Positions 43,784 through 54,889 of a stretch of DNA of 64,000 nt are shown piece by piece. The position numbers and the translations under genes are program-made. The stretch covers positions 1,003,334 to 1,067,333 of the forward strand of contig GG745332.1 of NCBI GenBank assembly GCA_000151295.1, written 5' to 3'. Each line of letters opens with the position of its first letter. Positions within the stretch are counted from its first letter, which is position 1. The stretch comes from Allomyces macrogynus ATCC 38327 (Eukaryota > Blastocladiomycota > Blastocladiomycetes > Blastocladiales > Blastocladiaceae). A model generated the notes under the pieces. The model was given only the letters and a program-made list of their open reading frames with translations. It was not told the DNA's origin and searched no databases.

Positions 43784-46700
43784 ATGACCGTGTCGGAGAA
43801 GCCGATTGAAAAGGGCGCCGACGCCAAGCTCGAGAGCAACCGCAAGGAGTCGAGTTTTGTGATCGACTCGGACTTCGAAAATGTTGTTTCGCAGCTCGCG
43901 CCGCGCACCGACGACACGACCACGCCGTCGCTCACGTTCCGCGTGTGGGTGCTCGGCACGCTGTTCTGTGTGCTGCTCGGTGTCATGAACCAGCTGTTCT
44001 CGTTCCGCACCAACTCGTTTGGTGTCTCGAGGTGCGCATCTATGTTTGAAGTGCCAAATCGCGCCATGTCGCGTCGCGAATTGATTTTGTGAAACTGACT
44101 CACCACGCGATCCCTACCTGATTGTCACACTAGCTACGTGGCCGTGCTGCTGGCCTACCCGCTCGGTGTGCTCATGGCGCGCACCATCCCGGCCGTCGAC
44201 ATCAAATTGGGCCCGCTCGGCTCGTTCAACCTGAACCCGGGTCCGTTTTCGGTCAAGGAGCACGTCCTCATCGGTATCTTTGGTTCCACCGGCGCGTCGG
44301 GCATCTACGTGCGTTTTTTTTTTGCATCCAACTGTAAGCCCGCGTCGGCCACAAGCGCAGTGTTCTCACCCTGAAAATCGCGTTTTCTTAACAGGGCACG
44401 GACAACCTGTCAGTTGATTTTGATTCGAATGCGGAACGGCGGCGAGTATCGTGTGGGACGGCTGGCTGACACTCTGCCGCATGTAGGGTCGTGCAAAAGC
44501 TGTGGTATGAGCTCGAGATTGGGCCAGTGTATGTGAACGGCTCTCTGCATTTTCTTCCACGGATTCATGACCCGAAATGCTAAAGGAACCTTCTCCACCT
44601 GGTATTTAGCTGGTCAATTCTCTTCCTGTTCGCGTCGTCGACGCTCGGGTTCGGTATTTCGGGCATCTCGCGCAAGTTCTTGATTCGCCCGGCGCACATG
44701 ATTTGGCCCTCGGTCCTGCCGTCGGTCGCTCTCTACTCGACGTTCCACTCTTCCAAGAACGAGGACGTCGACTCGAACGGCGTCGAGCACATGTCGCGCA
44801 TGAAAGTGTTTGGGATTGGCGCGCTAGGCATGGCCGTTTTCCACTTGCTTGGCCCCGGCTTTGTCTCGCCGCTGCTCCAGGTACGCGCGCGTCTCTTTTG
44901 TCGCAAAATTGATGGGATCGCAGGCACTCACCGTTTGCCCGCCGCCACCCCTCAGTACCTGCCGATCCTCTGCTGGATCGCGCCGGCCTCAGCTACGATT
45001 GCGCAGCAGGTGGGCTCGCCCGTGTACGGCACGGGTGTGCTCTCGCTGACTCTCGACTGGACGACCAGTACGTGCGATTGAATTTGCACCAATCAGTCGC
45101 GCTGGTTTGCGCTCACCGCACGATCCGCGCCCGCCTTGCTCTAGTCGGTTCGGGTTCCATGTCGATTCCGTTCTGGAGTGCCGCCAACCAGTTTGTGAGC
45201 TACTTGATCTTCATGTGGCTGATTGTACTTATTCCGCTCTCATCTCATCGCCGCGCGCCCCGACCAGTATTGTTGGCCGATGACTGACCCCCCGCTTGCC
45301 TGGACCATCAGACGCCACTGAACGTTAAGGGCAACTGGTTCAACCAGCCCAAGCCGTCGATCTCGATCAACTCGAGTAAGCTCATGAACAATGTCGGCAA
45401 GGCCATTGGCGCGGCCAAGCTCGTCGACAAGTCGACCAACACGATCCGCGACGACATTTACGAGGCCAACCGCCCGATTTATCTGTCGCCAGTACGTTGA
45501 TTTTTCGCGAGCAAGCTCCTTCTCCACCGTGGGTCGCGTCGTCTAACCAGTGTTTCCGTCGATCGTGCCGTTTTACACAGTTCTTTGCCTGGAGGTGCGT
45601 TCAACTTTGATAATCGATCATGCCCTCCCGCCAACCGACTCAAAAAATTGCGCGAAAAATGACCATCATGTTCGGCATCACTCAAAAGTTACTTTGGCTC
45701 GATGGCCACGTTCATGGCCGCCGTCTCGCACACGATCGTGTGGTACGGCAAGGACATTTGGGCCCGGTTCCGCGCGTCGCAGCACGACCAAGAGGAGGAC
45801 ATTCATTGCCAGCTCATCGATAAGTATCCAGAGGTTCCTGACACCTGGTACTACGCGTACGTGCCGATTTGTGTTTGTTTTTCCGCGACTAGGTTTTTGC
45901 GATTAACGAACTGACTATGTCGGCTCTTTTCGCAGTTTCTTTGCCATTACGACGGTCCTGACCATTGTCGTGTGCCACTTCTCGGGCATCCAAATGGTCT
46001 GGTACTGGTGCATTCTCGCGATCATCGTCTCCGTCGTTGGGACGGTTCCCATCGCCGTCGTGCTCGCAACTTCAGGCGTCGCTCTCTACATGGTGCGTTA
46101 TTGATATGTTTTCGATGCGCAATACTTGCTCGCGACGCGCGGGAGCGGGCGAGAGGTAGATGTTCCGATGCGCCATGCTTGCTCGCAACGATGCGGGAGG
46201 TCCTTGACTCACGGCATGTGCGTGTGCGCGGTCCCAACGAAGAACGTTATTTCCGAGTTTATTATCGGTATTATCTTGCCGGGCAAGCCCGTCGTCATGA
46301 TGGCCTTCAAGACGCTCGGTGTCACCGTCTCGCTGCAGTGCGTTTTTCCTTCCCACCGCTCCTCCACCTGCTCCTCCTTTTCCACAACTGATGGTCCGGT
46401 TTCTCCAGATGCCTCACGCTGCTTTCGGACCTCAAGCTCGGGCACTACATGAAAATCGGTACATTTTGTGGCGCCTTCTGGGAGCGTATCTTGGTCTAAC
46501 ACGCATTGATGAAAAATACTGACCCAACATGGCCACTGTTGACATTGAACAAAGCGCCGCGCCACGTGTTCATTGCCCAAGTCTTCTCGCAGGTCCTGGC
46601 CGTGTTCGTTTGCTGGGGCACCATGGAGGGCTGGATCGCGAGCGAGGAGCATGTGCAGTGGATCCTGTATGTTGTCTCTTGTTTCGCGCATCGATCCGGG

Positions 46701-47532
46701 TGGAGAAGCTGACAAAATGGGGGCTTTATCTAGGGATAACGGCAAGGCCGAGGGCACGGGCGCGACGTGGGGCGCGACGGGCTTCAACATCTTTTACAAC
46801 GCGTCGCTCATCTGGGGCGCCATTGGCCCGATTCGTTTCTGTGCTTATCTCGCTCACCATCGCGACGCGACGCGACGCTACGCGCAGAGACGGAACTGAC
46901 GAGCGCACCCTGTCCACCCCTCGTTTCCTAGTCTTCGAGTCGATCTACTCGCCCATCATCATTGGTGGTTTGATTGCCGGCGCCGTGACCCCCATCATCT
47001 TCAAGATCGGCGACATCCTCGTCGGCTCCAAGGTCATCCCGTGGCATCTTTTCCAGGTATGCGGCGAACACATTTGCCCTGGCGATGGCAACGCCATTGC
47101 TCGCGCGCCGTCTGGCCTGCTATCGGATGGACGGAATCACTGACGTCAACGACATTTCTTTTCTAGTCGCCGCTGCTCTACACAGTCGGATCGCCTGGGT
47201 CGAACCAGGGCTACGTTCTCACGTCGTTCCTCATCTCGTACGTGTCGTGCTTTTGCCATCACGCGACGCTCTTTCGCCCCCCTCCCCGTGCCCAGAAACT
47301 GACCTCTTACTCGAAAAACAACAGGCTCTTCTTCCAAAAGTACATGTTCACCAAGCACCAAGCCTGGTGGAAGCGCTACAACTACGTCCTGGCCACGTCG
47401 TTTGACGTTGGCGCCGCGCTGCTGGCCATTATCATCACGTTCGGCATCAACGATCAGGGCGTGACCATGCCGGCGTGGGCTCTTAACCCTCAGTGGCTGA
47501 TCGACGGCGACGACCCGTGCTGGATCGAGTGA
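43784..47532 (+). CDS. Oligopeptide transporter, OPT family (fungal peptide/glutathione type)
   Basis: Proton-coupled plasma-membrane importer of small peptides or glutathione. Eighteen exons: 43784-44031, 44134-44308, 44395-44408, 44487-44528, 44610-44880, 44956-45067, 45145-45224, 45312-45491, 45581-45594, 45689-45856, 45936-46092, 46243-46337, 46409-46458, 46555-46666, 46734-46834, 46932-47056, 47167-47237, 47325-47532. Every phase closes, giving 740 residues, the normal OPT length. Family blocks: VLGVMNQLFSFRTNSFGVSS-type TM1 (LGTLFCVLLGVMNQLFSFR), YVAVLLAYPLGVLMAR, TDNLVVQKLWYELEIGP, PVYGTGVLSLTLDWTTIGSG, AVSHTIVWYGKDIW, ISEFIIGIILPGKPVVMMAF, KLGHYMKIAPRHVFIAQ. Exons 3 and 9 are only 14 nt. 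About a dozen hydrophobic segments. Substrate cannot be read from sequence. Confidence 0.95.
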
Positions 47533-48131
47533 GTGTGCGCTCGCATGCGAGCGTGCCAAGTCGGACCGGCCGATGCGCATAGCGCGGCACGACCGCTGCG
47601 CATACCCGCGACTGGTTGGGCTTTTGTTGCTCTCTTTCGTTTCTTCATTGATAGACGCCGGAAGCACGCTGTGCGGTGCCTCGGCGGGTGCGGGAGCGGC
47701 GGCGCCAGCTTGTGTGGCTGTTGCAGTCCTGGCCGATTCTTTTTGTGTTCTTGTCACCGAACCTCCGATCACGTTTGTGAACCGAGTGTCGATGTCGATT
47801 TGTTCAATGAAATCGATGTGTTGCGTCGCATTGGTCCGTTTTGATTTGCCGAAACGGATGTGCCGCAACTGTTGCTGTTAAGCTCCCACTACCGCTTATG
47901 CCCAGTTCGCGATGGACGGATGGTCGCGCTTAATCCGCTCGGGGTGGACAATGTTGAGAAGGGCAGCGTCCCCTTCGGGCGATGTTGGACGAGCAGCAGC
48001 AAAAACAGGCAAAACAAGGAATCTATGGGACGTTTGGCCCCGCCCAGCTAAATCGCTCGCCAAGAAGCAAATCCCCATCCAAAAAGAGGGTAACAAAGGG
48101 AGAACGACTCGAACACTCGGAAATACACATC
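47533..48131. other. Tail-to-tail spacer OPT / metalloprotease
   Basis: 0.6 kb between two 3' ends. A few Ala/Cys-rich open frames, none convincing; A-rich stretches near 47995-48100. Confidence 0.5.
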
Positions 48132-49949
48132 TTACAAGGACGCGCTGACGACAACCGCGACCGCGGCCACAACCACTGTCGCCCACGGCGCGCCACTTCC
48201 TCGTGCTAGGGACGCGGAGCTCGATATCAGCGTGTCGAGCTGCTGGTCCTCATCAGCGACCCACTCGATATCCCTCCACGCGGGCCGCGGCGGCATCCCG
48301 TTCACCTGGTACCCGAGCACGCGCAACACGGCGACCGTCGCGGGCCCGATCCCAGACCGCAAGTACGTGCCGTTATACCCCGGAATATTCCCATGCGCGA
48401 GGGTCCCGCGCGGCCCGAGCGTCGAGAGCGTGCTCGATGCCATCAAAAAATTCGAGCTGGCGCCGGCCCCACCGACGGCCACGGGCCCCTGCGCAAACAT
48501 CTGGTCCCAGTGCGCGAGCGAGGATCCGGACTGGAACGGGTCGTAGGCCGTGTCGACGGGGAACGCGAGCCACGTGGTCCCCAACGTCTGGTAAACGGGC
48601 GCGAGCACCGACGCGTTGGCGAACAGCGGGAGGTACTCGGACGCGGGCCAGGCGGCGAGCGCGAGAGACCCTTGCGTCGTGGCCGTGCGGTACCTGTCGG
48701 TACCCTCTTTGATCATGGACGAGTTTTTGTTGAGCAGTTGCAGGATCGTCGACGAATCGAGCAGGAGTTGCGTCGCGTTCTTTGGGTTCAGCGCCTTGGC
48801 TGATTGGACAACGGTCGTCGTGTAGTCGCCGTACCCGTTGAGCCACGGGCGTGGGGACGGCAGCGGTACGGGGCTGGACACGCTGAAGTTGCGCGCGAGG
48901 TTGGGTGGCGACGCCGACACGTCGACCATGAACGCGTCCCACAGCGCCGGGTAGAGGAACTGGTAGTCGCCGTTGCCCGTGGTCGAGTTGTCGGCGATCG
49001 GAATGATCAAGCGCGTCGATGCCGGGTTGCTGAACGAGTCGACGCCAAACCCGAGGCCGTGCTAAAACGGGTGGATGCACAAAAAGCCTGTTGATTAGGG
49101 GATCGCATCGATGTGGCGACAATCAGGAAAAGAGGCGCCCACCATCATTTCGTGCAAAATCACATATTCAAGGTCGTCCTGGTCGGACGTCATGTTGGCC
49201 GAATCGCCCTGCACCCACCAATTGCGCAGCAGATTGAAACCGGCGGCAATGTCGGTATCGGCCATGGCCGCCGGATTCGTGACCTTGACGCCCCACTGGC
49301 GAATCAGCGACTGCGGCACGTAGAACACGCCCTCGTGGCCCGGCGGGTAGGCATTGGGCGCGAGTGGCTGCGGCAGCATCGAGAACGCGCCATTCTGGCC
49401 CGGCGTGAGTTCCGGAATGCGCACGAGCTGCATTCCCGCGGGCGCGGCAGCACCGAGAATGTTTTTCTGGTCGCACGACCGCCATTTCGTGTCGTTGATG
49501 GACGTGGCCTGGCACGGCGCGAAAAACGCCATGCCGACGGTCACGGTCGTACGCAAGTTGAGCACTTTCCCGATACGCCGCAGCGCGAGCGAGGCCGCCT
49601 TTTCCATGCGCGCACAGAGCGTGTCGGCCGTGGACGACGGGCAAGCGATTTGCACGCGGAAGGGGGTCGAGCCGGCCACGGCGCCGTCGGAGCTGAGATC
49701 AATGTCGCGCATCGCGCGCCGCTTGTACTTGGGCGTGCCATCAACAACGCGTCGGCTGTTGGCCTTGAGCGATGTCGGCTGGAAGACGGCGCGCGCTTCG
49801 TTGATGATGGCATCGCGTTCAGCGCTCTCGGAGGTCGCTGCGCCAAGGGAGACCGTGTTCGCGCGCGGGTGCGCGGTACAGGAGAGCACGGCAACAACGA
49901 GCAGCAATGTGAGCACGCTCGTGATGAAAGCGCGGCCGACGCGCGGCAT
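48132..49949 (-). CDS. Secreted, probably GPI-anchored zinc metalloprotease (HExxHGLGF type)
   Basis: Predicted extracellular zinc peptidase of the MA clan. Exons 49949-49143 and 49061-48132, 81-nt phase-0 intron; 578 residues. The N-terminal signal peptide (FITSVLTLLLVVAVLSCTA, residues ~8-26) is followed by a pro-like basic region (SRRVVDGTPKYKRRAMRDID). The intron falls inside the zinc motif: exon 1 ends VILHEMM and exon 2 starts HGLGF, together HEMMHGLGF with two zinc-binding His and the catalytic Glu. Downstream are many N-glycosylation sequons (NST, NAT, NSS, NAS, NGT) and a C-terminal hydrophobic stretch (WATVVVAAVAVVVSASL) after a small-residue site, as for a GPI-attachment signal. 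Subfamily not assigned. A role in extracellular protein digestion is inferred. Confidence 0.85.
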
Positions 49950-50561
49950 CTTGGTTGCTGGACGAATTGTGAGGTCGGGCCAAGTGGGTATGCAAAGACG
50001 GCGACGGGAGCGGGTTGCGAGCGAGAGACGGCCCGTGTGGCAGAGTGTTGGTCCACGGGCGAGCACGCGGGGGCGGCTGGAATGCGCCGAGTTAGATTTC
50101 GTGAGCAGCAACGTCGTCGGGCAATGCCCGTGCGGTCGACAACGGATTGGCGTCGCAGTGGTTAACGGGAACGATGAGTGGCGATGTTTGGAGATGCTTC
50201 CCCATTTTTTGTTTTGTCAACTTTTCTTGGCGCAGATTTGGCGGCGGCGCAAGGGGAATGCCAAAAGTGGCGCCGGCCTGGCCCGCGAAACGCAGCGAGC
50301 TTGTACGACACTCAAGGGATCGGACATATCGGGGGACTCTCGACCTTGCGATCACGCCTTGATTTGATTTGGCACTGGATCACTTCTCGTCGCCAGCGTC
50401 GCCAACGCCGTCGCTCTGCATCATCCTACCCGGTTTAAATGTAAAGAACTTGCCGCATCGTGTTGCTCGAACCAGACCCCGAGACTCGCTCCGTACCCAG
50501 CCGCCTCCGCCAACTGGCCGGTCCAGATTCCGCTCACCACCAGCCGACTGCTACTGCGCCA
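49950..50561. other. Divergent spacer
   Basis: 0.6 kb between the metalloprotease start and the unresolved gene on the other strand. No element recognised. Confidence 0.4.
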
Positions 50562-51544
50562 TGGCCGGCAGCCCCTTTTCGGCGCCCCCGCCGCCGCTGC
50601 CAATTCGCAAGTTTGAACTCGCCGCCGAGTCTCGCCTTGCACGCTGCACCGAGTCGCGCCGCGCATCACGGTCATCCCAAGCTCCACCGCGCTCGCCATC
50701 ACCCACATCCCGGATCTGGTCGGCACGTCGCGGCCCGCAACATCAGCGCGTCGTCGTCCCTCTGCGCCCGCTCTTCACCAACCCGGCCACGCCCAACATC
50801 CGCTTCGACCACGTGCATGAGCACGTATCGGCGAATGCGCTCGGCGTTACGGGCCACGCGGGGATCCCGCACCTCGAGCGCACGCTCGTGCCGTCGCCCG
50901 TCCATGGACCCGTCCGGATTCCGCGCGGGCACGACCAGCAGGCAGTGGTGACGGTGCCGCGTGAGCCGCGGTTACCGCGCGAGGTTGTCGAGGCGCCGTT
51001 GTTTGCGTCGCCGTTCCATGACAATGGGCAGCAGCAGGGTAACAGCGTCGCGGCCGGTGCCAAGCTCAACCCGCTCGTGCTGGCCCACGTGTCGGGGCCG
51101 GTCACAGCGTCGGCGTCGTCCGGGACTAGCACTCGCGGACCGACGCGGTTTGCCGAAGTGCTGGATCACGCATCCGACCGCAACCCGACCGCAGGGCCCA
51201 GCCTCCCTCGACTACTCGGACGGCACGACGTGCCAGAGTATGTCTTTCTCGATGCTTGAACTTCTCCACGCAGTTTGATGAGCAGGACGTTAACGTGACG
51301 GACTCGCGCGTCTAGTCACCAGTGCCTCATAGCCAAGCATCTCCACCAACAGGCGACGGCAACGCCAACGCGGCGGATGCCTGCACGTCGGTTCGGGCTC
51401 AACCCCGACTGGAACCACAACTCGCACTCCGTTGTCAAGCCCGACCCTGGAACCCCGGCCGCCCTCGTGGATCGGGACCCAGCGCGGTACCAAACCAGCT
51501 TCAACGTGGCGTTTGGGAGCAGCGGCGGCGACTCGACCAACTGA
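50562..51544 (+). CDS. Unrecognised gene with unresolved exon structure
   Basis: Plus-strand coding signal of unknown family. The first part (ATG at 50562, frame open to 51257) includes PIRKFELAAESRLARC, PLRPLFTNPATPNIRFDHVH and PREVVEAPLFASPFHD. Further protein-like pieces in other frames follow: SLDYSDGTTCQ (51204-51236), FDEQDVNVTDSR (51274-51309), and a last exon from 51353 to the TGA at 51542-51544 containing RRFGLNPDWNHNSHSVVKPD and DPARYQTSFNVAFG. Between them lie candidate introns of only 36 nt (51238-51273, GTATGT...CGCAG) and 43 nt (51310-51352). The phases do not all close without assuming one-base errors near the C run at 51205-51207 and at 51237, so the model is provisional. The short basic/aromatic style with a repeated RYxTSF-like motif recalls axonemal microtubule-associated proteins, but I cannot name one. 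Confidence 0.4.
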
Positions 51545-51731
51545 CAGGAGTTCATCCACGAGGGTCTCGCGTTGGGACATTTGACTGGCACGAAAATATA
51601 GAGCCAAAGACTGGTGGGGCAGAAGCAGATGACATGTAGACTACGGATTACAGCGAAAGCAAAGAAACAAAGGCAATAATAATCATCACACCCAAATGCG
51701 CCCTTCAAAACTCGAACGGCGGCGCGCGCGT

Positions 51732-53094
51732 CTACTTGTGCTTCTTGCCCAGCCCAAAGAACCGCAAAATGCCCGACGGCCCCGACGTGTGACTCTCCGA
51801 GTCGCTGCCGTGGTTGCTCGACGAGCCCTTCTTGTTGGCCTTGCGGTGCTTCTTGCCCAGCGCGCCCGGGTACATTTGCAACAGGACCTCCTCGGGAATT
51901 TCCCCATCGCTAAGTGGAAAAGCAAGCGAGGGTCAGAAACACACGCAAACGGAGAAAACAGCAAGTGCAAAAAAAAAAAAAGCAAAACAGCGTACCAGCA
52001 GAAGTTGATGAAATCGCACGTCTTTTGGCGAATCAGTGCATGCGGGCCAACCTCACCGTCATCCTGGGACCCACGGCGACTGCCCGGGCCGGACCCGTCA
52101 AGCCCCATGCGGCGCATCCCGCGCGACGGCGACCCGCCATTGACGGGACCACCGGCCGGGTACCGGTTGTTGAGCTGCGTGACCAAGTGCGTGATGGCCG
52201 CGTTCAAGTCGGCGACTGTGTAGCCCGGCTCGCCCTCGTCGTCACCCTCCGGGTGCTGCGCGACCAAGTTGCGCCAGATGGACGATTTCTTGTAGGCAAT
52301 CCAGTATGAGTCGAGCATGGTCATGACACCGGCGCGCACCGTCTCAAAGCACTCGACGGGGTCCGACATGGCCCACGAGTTGAGCGCCTGCATGCGCAGC
52401 GTGTCGGGCAAGTTCAGCTCGAGCGGCGCCGACCCAGCCAGGTACGTGTCAAAGACGACGGCCGGGTGCGTGTGGAACACGAGCACGTCGAGCATGAAGA
52501 ACTGTTGGAGGGACGATGAAACTGGTGAGAATGATGCTGCGGCTGACTTCTCCGATGAACAACGACAATACGTACCAAGTTCTCGGGCGCAAATTGGTCG
52601 AGGAAATGGCCGAGGAAGTAGCACATGGGGATACGCGAGACGAGCAAGCGGTTCACGCCAATGCGGTTGCACTCGGCTATCGACACGTCGGGAATCGACC
52701 AGGCATCGACCGACTGGCTCCCGCGCTCCTCCTCCTCGACATTGACATTACCATCGGCAGCCTCACCATCCGCAGCCACCTTGGTCCCTGGCAACGGCGG
52801 CACTTGGTCGGGCAGCTGGAACGCCGACCGCGGCGTACCCGGGCTGACCGTGTTCGCATAGTAATCGACCATGAGATCGGTCGCCGACGTGCTCTGACGG
52901 CGGAACTGCCGCACAGGACCCGGAGACGAGCTGCCGCCGTTCGTCGGCGTCTTGGGCGTCTTGGGAGTGCGTGGCGTGCGTGGGCCCTTGGTGCTGCTGC
53001 TCGACTTGCCGACATTCACGGACGGCTGCAGCGAGAGCGCCTCGGGCCGCCCCTTGCGCTGCGAACGGGAGGATGTCGAGTCGCCGCCGGGCAT
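51732..53094 (-). CDS. RGS-domain protein (regulator of G-protein signalling)
   Basis: Likely GTPase-activating protein for a heterotrimeric G-alpha subunit. Exons 53094-52576, 52501-51996, 51909-51732; introns 74 and 86 nt; 400 residues. The N-terminal ~130 residues are Ser/Thr/Pro-rich and basic (RTPRTPKTPKTPT). The RGS-like core spans ~residues 140-270: VSRIPMCYFLGHFLDQFAPE, NLFFMLDVLVFHTHPAVVFD, LNLPDTLRMQALNSWA, VECFETVRAGVMTMLDSYW, YKKSSIWRNLVAQH. The C-terminus has a Gly/Ser-rich linker, FINFCCDGEIPEEVLLQM and two basic GLGKKHK-type motifs at the end that could favour membrane association. The RGS assignment rests on the helical pattern and the xENLxF-like motif rather than on invariant residues. 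Confidence 0.68.
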
Positions 53095-53226
53095 CTTGTC
53101 TATCGTTGCTGGTCTAGCTGTCGGAGCGGAAAGCGCTTGGTGCGAGCGGGCGGGCGAGCGGTCGTTGGCCGGTGCCGTCCACTTGTCGTCTATGGTGGTG
53201 GTGCTGGTTCGCGGGTTCGTCGTGCC

Positions 53227-53254
53227 GTTGACGTTGACGTTGACGTTGACGTTG
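53227..53254. repeat. GTTGAC hexamer repeat
   Basis: Four and two-thirds perfect copies of GTTGAC about 130 bp upstream of the RGS start codon (as read on the minus strand). Confidence 0.9.
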
Positions 53255-53654
53255 CGGGAGAAAGAGCTTGAGCGACCACGTCCTGACCGAGTCTCCGAGC
53301 CCCAACCCCACCACCATCCATGCTCTTCTTCACAATGAGCTCTAGCACGCGTGGCCAATGAACCCAGGAGCTGGCACTTGGCACAGGGACAAGCATCCGT
53401 AATTTTTGGTTTTTGGCGTCGCCCTTGGCGCCGGGTTGACGCGGCCCTCGTCGCCCGAGCGAACCAGGTGCCTGCCGCCGGCCGACCGCCGGATGAACCG
53501 CGAGCTTTTGATTGGCGGAAAGACTTCATTTCGGTCGATGACGAGCGAAGGTGCGCCAACAGCGCGCCACCCCGCTGCTGGTCGCAATGCCGCTGAGCCA
53601 CGTTTGCGCCGCGCGGCCTGCATGCGCGCGTTGGGTTTGTCGCCACGTGCGCCT

Positions 53655-53686
53655 CGTTGTTGTTGTTGTTTTTGTTGTTGTTGTTG
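53655..53686. repeat. GTT-triplet microsatellite
   Basis: Two runs of GTT triplets separated by a T-run, non-coding by the models here. Confidence 0.85.
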
Positions 53687-54257
53687 CCCCATTGTCCACG
53701 ATTTGCCTCGAAAGCGAAGGAGAATGGAAGAGCAATGGAAGCAGGTGTGGGTGGGGGACAGGAACAAACAATATGCGTGCAACACATGATAAACGCGTTG
53801 CTAGGCGGGAGACGGGTGTGGTCGGTTTGGTTTTCTCGCTGCTTTTTCTCAACCAACCTTTCGCAGCTGTTTGTTGGTTCCTGCACTCCGACCTCCCGGG
53901 AGCGCCTGGACCGCACGCAGCGAGCCCCGACCGAGCAAACTGCCGCCAAACTTTGCGCATTCAAGAATTATCCTTCGCGATCAGGATGATTTACACAAAC
54001 CTCGTGCGGCACGCGCGCGTCTCGCACTCCAGCTGGGAGACGGTTACTCCTCGCACTTCTTGCGGCACTTAACATTCGACCCTTTCAGCGATCACCACTG
54101 CGAACGAACTAAGCCTACTCGGCCGCCGTTGGCCACCCATCACCGACCTGTCGCCGCCGTACGCTCCGCTCTCGGCCTCAGCGACGCTCCCGCTCCTCAC
54201 GCATCCCCGCCCAACGCGCAAGTGCATCGTCCGCCTCCACGGTTGAGGATTGCCTGA

Positions 54258-54707
54258 TTGCCTGCCCCTTTGCGGCAGCGGCTGGCTGCTCGCGTTCGTT
54301 CGCTCTCCATTATCGACCCTACTTCCGCTTCCTTTGCTTCTGCTCCGCGCTCCACGCCGCCGAACACTCGACTCTCGACCCCGACGCGCGATCCGGCCTG
54401 CAAGCTCACCCTCGATACTACCCGACGCGGCGTGCTCGACGCGACCAACTTCGGCTCCCTCTCAAGCGCGCGAGCGCTACTGCCGACATCATCCAATTTC
54501 ACCAGCACCGGCGCATTCATCGCGCTCGATTATCTTGGGCCCGATACCTGGTCTCGCGAGCCAGCCAAGTCGGCAGTACTAGTACTACACCACATCCGCG
54601 AAACCGGGATCATTTCCGTCCATCGCGTACTTTCGTGGGTTGTCCTCGCTTGGCACGGGGCCGACTGGCTGCGCGATCCAACGTTACTTGACGGTGGACC
54701 GTGCTAA
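54258..54707 (+). CDS. Hypothetical ORF upstream of the cyclin gene
   Basis: ORF of 149 residues of unknown family (SIIDPTSASFASAPRSTPPN, SSNFTSTGAFIALDYLGPDT, HIRETGIISVHR). After its TAA (54705-54707) the same frame stays open for 48 codons with protein-like sequence (RRGYVPSNGARMDGGPDFYT, STAHQLLKRV). A 33-nt segment (54682-54714) beginning GTGGAC, containing the yeast-like branch sequence TGCTAAC and ending AG would remove the stop if spliced and keep the frame. It could be a small gene, a long upstream exon of the cyclin gene, or chance. Low confidence. Confidence 0.3.
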   Translation: MPAPLRQRLAARVRSLSIIDPTSASFASAPRSTPPNTRLSTPTRDPACKLTLDTTRRGVLDATNFGSLSSARALLPTSSNFTSTGAFIALDYLGPDTWSREPAKSAVLVLHHIRETGIISVHRVLSWVVLAWHGADWLRDPTLLDGGPC

Positions 54708-54889
54708 CCATTATATTACCGTGGAGCGATTGAGCGACGCGGGTACGTGCCGTCGAATGGCGCGCGGATGGATGGCGGACCAGACTTCTACACCAGCACC
54801 GCTCACCAGCTTTTGAAACGCGTAGACTGCTCTACCCGCGCCGTGCCACCATAATCGCGCTCGTCTTTGCCGTCGTCGTGGTCTCCACC

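Larger units (their letters stand above)
53095..54257. other. Spacer upstream of the RGS gene with simple repeats
   Basis: 1.2 kb. Contains GTTGAC hexamer repeats at 53227-53254 and GTT triplet runs at ~53655-53686. The RGS reading frame stays open upstream but is low-complexity and probably untranslated. Confidence 0.45.

Noticed and set aside
52414..53964. Upstream extension of the RGS frame to 516 codons
   Set aside because: The added N-terminal ~290 residues are simple-repeat and low-complexity sequence (Asn/Val, Asn runs from microsatellites), and the ATG at 53094 gives a natural protein start.
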